Shown: one piece after another, positions 43,271 to 44,914 of the stretch
Numbering within the stretch: position 1 is the first letter of the stretch
Layout: each line of letters begins with the position of its first letter
Source of the DNA: Gammaproteobacteria bacterium
Lineage (GTDB): Bacteria > Pseudomonadota > Gammaproteobacteria > Pseudomonadales > Pseudohongiellaceae
Direction: 5' to 3'
Length of the DNA stretch: 44,914 nt
Assembly (NCBI GenBank): GCA_018698975.1
Contig: JABIPQ010000122.1
Location: 1-44,914 of the forward strand
Translations under genes and position numbers: made by a program
Notes under the pieces: generated by a model
What the model saw: the letters and a program-made list of their open reading frames with translations, nothing else
What the model was told of the DNA's origin: nothing
The model's database searches: none

Positions 43271-44914
43271 TTAGTTGTACTCAAGCGGATTGTAATCCGG
43301 AGAGCAAACCTCAACGATACAGATAGATTCCAGAGTACGGCCTTCAGGTGGTGCCGCGAGGCCCTGTTCAAGCATCACCTGGCGCATCAACGCAGCTGTT
43401 TCAGGATGAGGTATGGCTGACTGCACACCGACGCGAACCAGGCCGTCAGCATAATCGATCGGCAACCAGGTATGGGCAGCCAGTTCGGCACTGCCTCGGT
43501 TATCTGTATTACCGAAGTCCCGAATATCCAGTCTGCCGCCCGCTTCCACCAGGATTCTTGCAACTTCGGTTGAGCCTTTGTGACCGGCACCATGCAGAGC
43601 AGTACGTCCGGTATCGGCCTGATAATTGGGATCAATGCCAAGTTCCAAAAGCAATTTAACGGCTTCCACAGTTTGTGCTGTGGACCATTCGCTGGTAACG
43701 CCTTCAACCCAGCCAATGCCAGCAGCCACGGCCAACGGGGTTACACCTAATTCTGTATTGATATGGGGATCGGCACCGAACTCGAGCAACAACTTCAACA
43801 AGGGCATATCACCGGATTGAGAAGCACGCAGAAAAGCTGTAGCACCATTCTCGTCCAACCATTGATTGGTAAAAACTGTTCTTGTCTCGGTACTCTCAAT
43901 CAGGCGGGCATTCACCTCAGCACCAGAATCAAGCAGCAGTCGAATATAGTCCAAATGATCCAGATCGGGTTCGCGAGTCGGATAGTCGCCACCCTCGACG
44001 TTTCGATTGTCAGTAGCCAGGTAAAGGTTAGTCCAGCCACCCTTGTTGGCAATGTTTACATCGGCACCATTTTCGATAAGAAATTTGCCCATCTGATAAT
44101 TACGATTTTGTGTCGCTGCCAGCAGTGGCGTCCAGCCGTATCGTGTGGTCTGGTTTACATCAGCGCCGGCATCCAGCAGAACCTGTGCAGACTCAATAGA
44201 ACCTGAACGGGCTGCGTATACGAGGGCGGTCAGTACGCCACCGTCAGGCTCCCGTACTGCATTGCGATCAAAGCCATTGTTTCCACCCCGCCTGCCCTGA
44301 CAAATACCAATGGAGTTCTGTTCACAACCGCAGACATTCCTGGCGCTGAAGGCGCTTTGCTCATTTTCTTCCGTATCAGATTCGGCTAGGTTGGAAAAAT
44401 TGTCTGGATCCAGGCTCGGTGTTTCTTGCTCACAGAGAATAGCAAGCACTTGTCGCCTCACTGATTCACGTGGATCTCCGGCTTTGCCCAGCGCTGCAGT
44501 ACGTCCGCCACGCAGGATAGCCTTGGAGCCTGCAGCAACATCAGCGCCGTGTTCAATCAACACTGCCATGACATCCGCATGGCCCTGATCTGCAGCTTGC
44601 ATTAATGGAGTTGTGCCTCTCTCTGTTTCACTGGCATTGGGGTCAGCACCATGATCAAGGAGTAGCTTTACAGCCTCTACGTTGCCAGAACGGGCAGCCA
44701 GCATAAGTGGTCGTCGTCCCAGTGGCAGGGATTCATTAGCATCGGCCCCACCATCGAGCAAAATATTGATCACTTCAACGTTGCCATGATTTGCTGCTAA
44801 CCACATAGCCGTAGAACCGTTGCGGTTAGATAGAGAATGATCAGCGCCGGCCGCCATTAATAATGAGGCCAGATCCGCATCGCCATAATAAGAAGCCCAA
44901 TGCAGCGCCGTGGC
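43271..44914 (-). CDS. Secreted ankyrin-repeat protein, copy B (5' end beyond window)
   Basis: The frame is open to the right edge (it reads ATALHWASYYGDADLASLL before the first internal Met), so the start and any signal peptide lie outside. The visible 547 residues follow the same plan as copy A: N-terminal repeats, a linker with RTAALGKAGDPRESVRRQ and LCEQETPSL, more repeats, and the CIVEVC tail. The part after about 44200 downwards is nearly identical to copy A. The linker differs completely and contains an extra cysteine group (NVCGCEQNSIGIC). Such a mixture of identical and divergent segments suggests tandem duplication followed by uneven divergence or gene conversion. Confidence 0.88.
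   Translation of the reverse strand, partial: ATALHWASYYGDADLASLLMAAGADHSLSNRNGSTAMWLAANHGNVEVINILLDGGADANESLPLGRRPLMLAARSGNVEAVKLLLDHGADPNASETERGTTPLMQAADQGHADVMAVLIEHGADVAAGSKAILRGGRTAALGKAGDPRESVRRQVLAILCEQETPSLDPDNFSNLAESDTEENEQSAFSARNVCGCEQNSIGICQGRRGGNNGFDRNAVREPDGGVLTALVYAARSGSIESAQVLLDAGADVNQTTRYGWTPLLAATQNRNYQMGKFLIENGADVNIANKGGWTNLYLATDNRNVEGGDYPTREPDLDHLDYIRLLLDSGAEVNARLIESTETRTVFTNQWLDENGATAFLRASQSGDMPLLKLLLEFGADPHINTELGVTPLAVAAGIGWVEGVTSEWSTAQTVEAVKLLLELGIDPNYQADTGRTALHGAGHKGSTEVARILVEAGGRLDIRDFGNTDNRGSAELAAHTWLPIDYADGLVRVGVQSAIPHPETAALMRQVMLEQGLAAPPEGRTLESICIVEVCSPDYNPLEYN

Overview
The window is a chromosomal segment of a gammaproteobacterium, most likely a marine or environmental member outside the enterics. 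The evidence is gene order. Reading the minus strand from high to low coordinates, fur, grpE-dnaK-dnaJ-dapB-carA-carB-greA, rlmE-ftsH-folP-glmM-tpiA-secG and tRNA-Leu follow the block typical of Pseudomonas-like genomes. recN, bamE, rnfH, ratA and smpB sit in their usual places next to fur. I cannot name a genus from sequence alone.

Left part (1-23.2 kb, housekeeping). It covers protein export (secG), glycolysis (tpiA), cell-wall precursor synthesis (glmM), folate (folP), membrane proteolysis (ftsH), 23S rRNA methylation and ribosome assembly (rlmE, yhbY), transcript cleavage (greA), pyrimidine/arginine supply (carAB), lysine/peptidoglycan (dapB), the Hsp70 machine (grpE, dnaK, dnaJ), recombination repair (recN), iron regulation (fur), outer-membrane assembly (bamE), rnfH/ratA, a sodium-coupled transporter and smpB. 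Three sites with sigma-32-like sequences precede grpE, dnaK and ftsH. recN and smpB each have a TATAAT box placed so that transcription should start at or next to the start codon, which predicts leaderless mRNAs.

Right part (23.2-44.9 kb, accessory). Almost every product carries an export signal. A four-gene minus-strand cluster encodes a secreted ankyrin protein, a DUF1592-type protein with two haem-c motifs, a Tat-exported DUF1552 protein and a metallo-beta-lactamase-fold protein. It is followed by a DsbA-like protein with an odd CAEC site, a cytochrome-c/PQQ-type propeller protein, a DUF6152 protein beside a secreted protein of the 'WEGDTLVV' family, and a tannase-family esterase lacking the usual cysteine pair. 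Then come tmRNA (ssrA), a TonB-receptor-like barrel, a fusion of the DUF6152 and 'WEGDTLVV' modules, an unrecognised cytosolic protein, and two tandem secreted ankyrin paralogues, the last cut by the window edge. The block lies between smpB and ssrA, which are neighbours in E. coli, and continues past ssrA.

Intergenic DNA is unusually structured. Three convergent gaps are filled by heptamer arrays and REP-like hairpins, and other gaps hold tandem repeats with 9-12, 15 or about 23 bp units. Several genes end in strong hairpin-plus-T-tract terminators. No integrase, transposase, CRISPR array or rRNA gene was seen.
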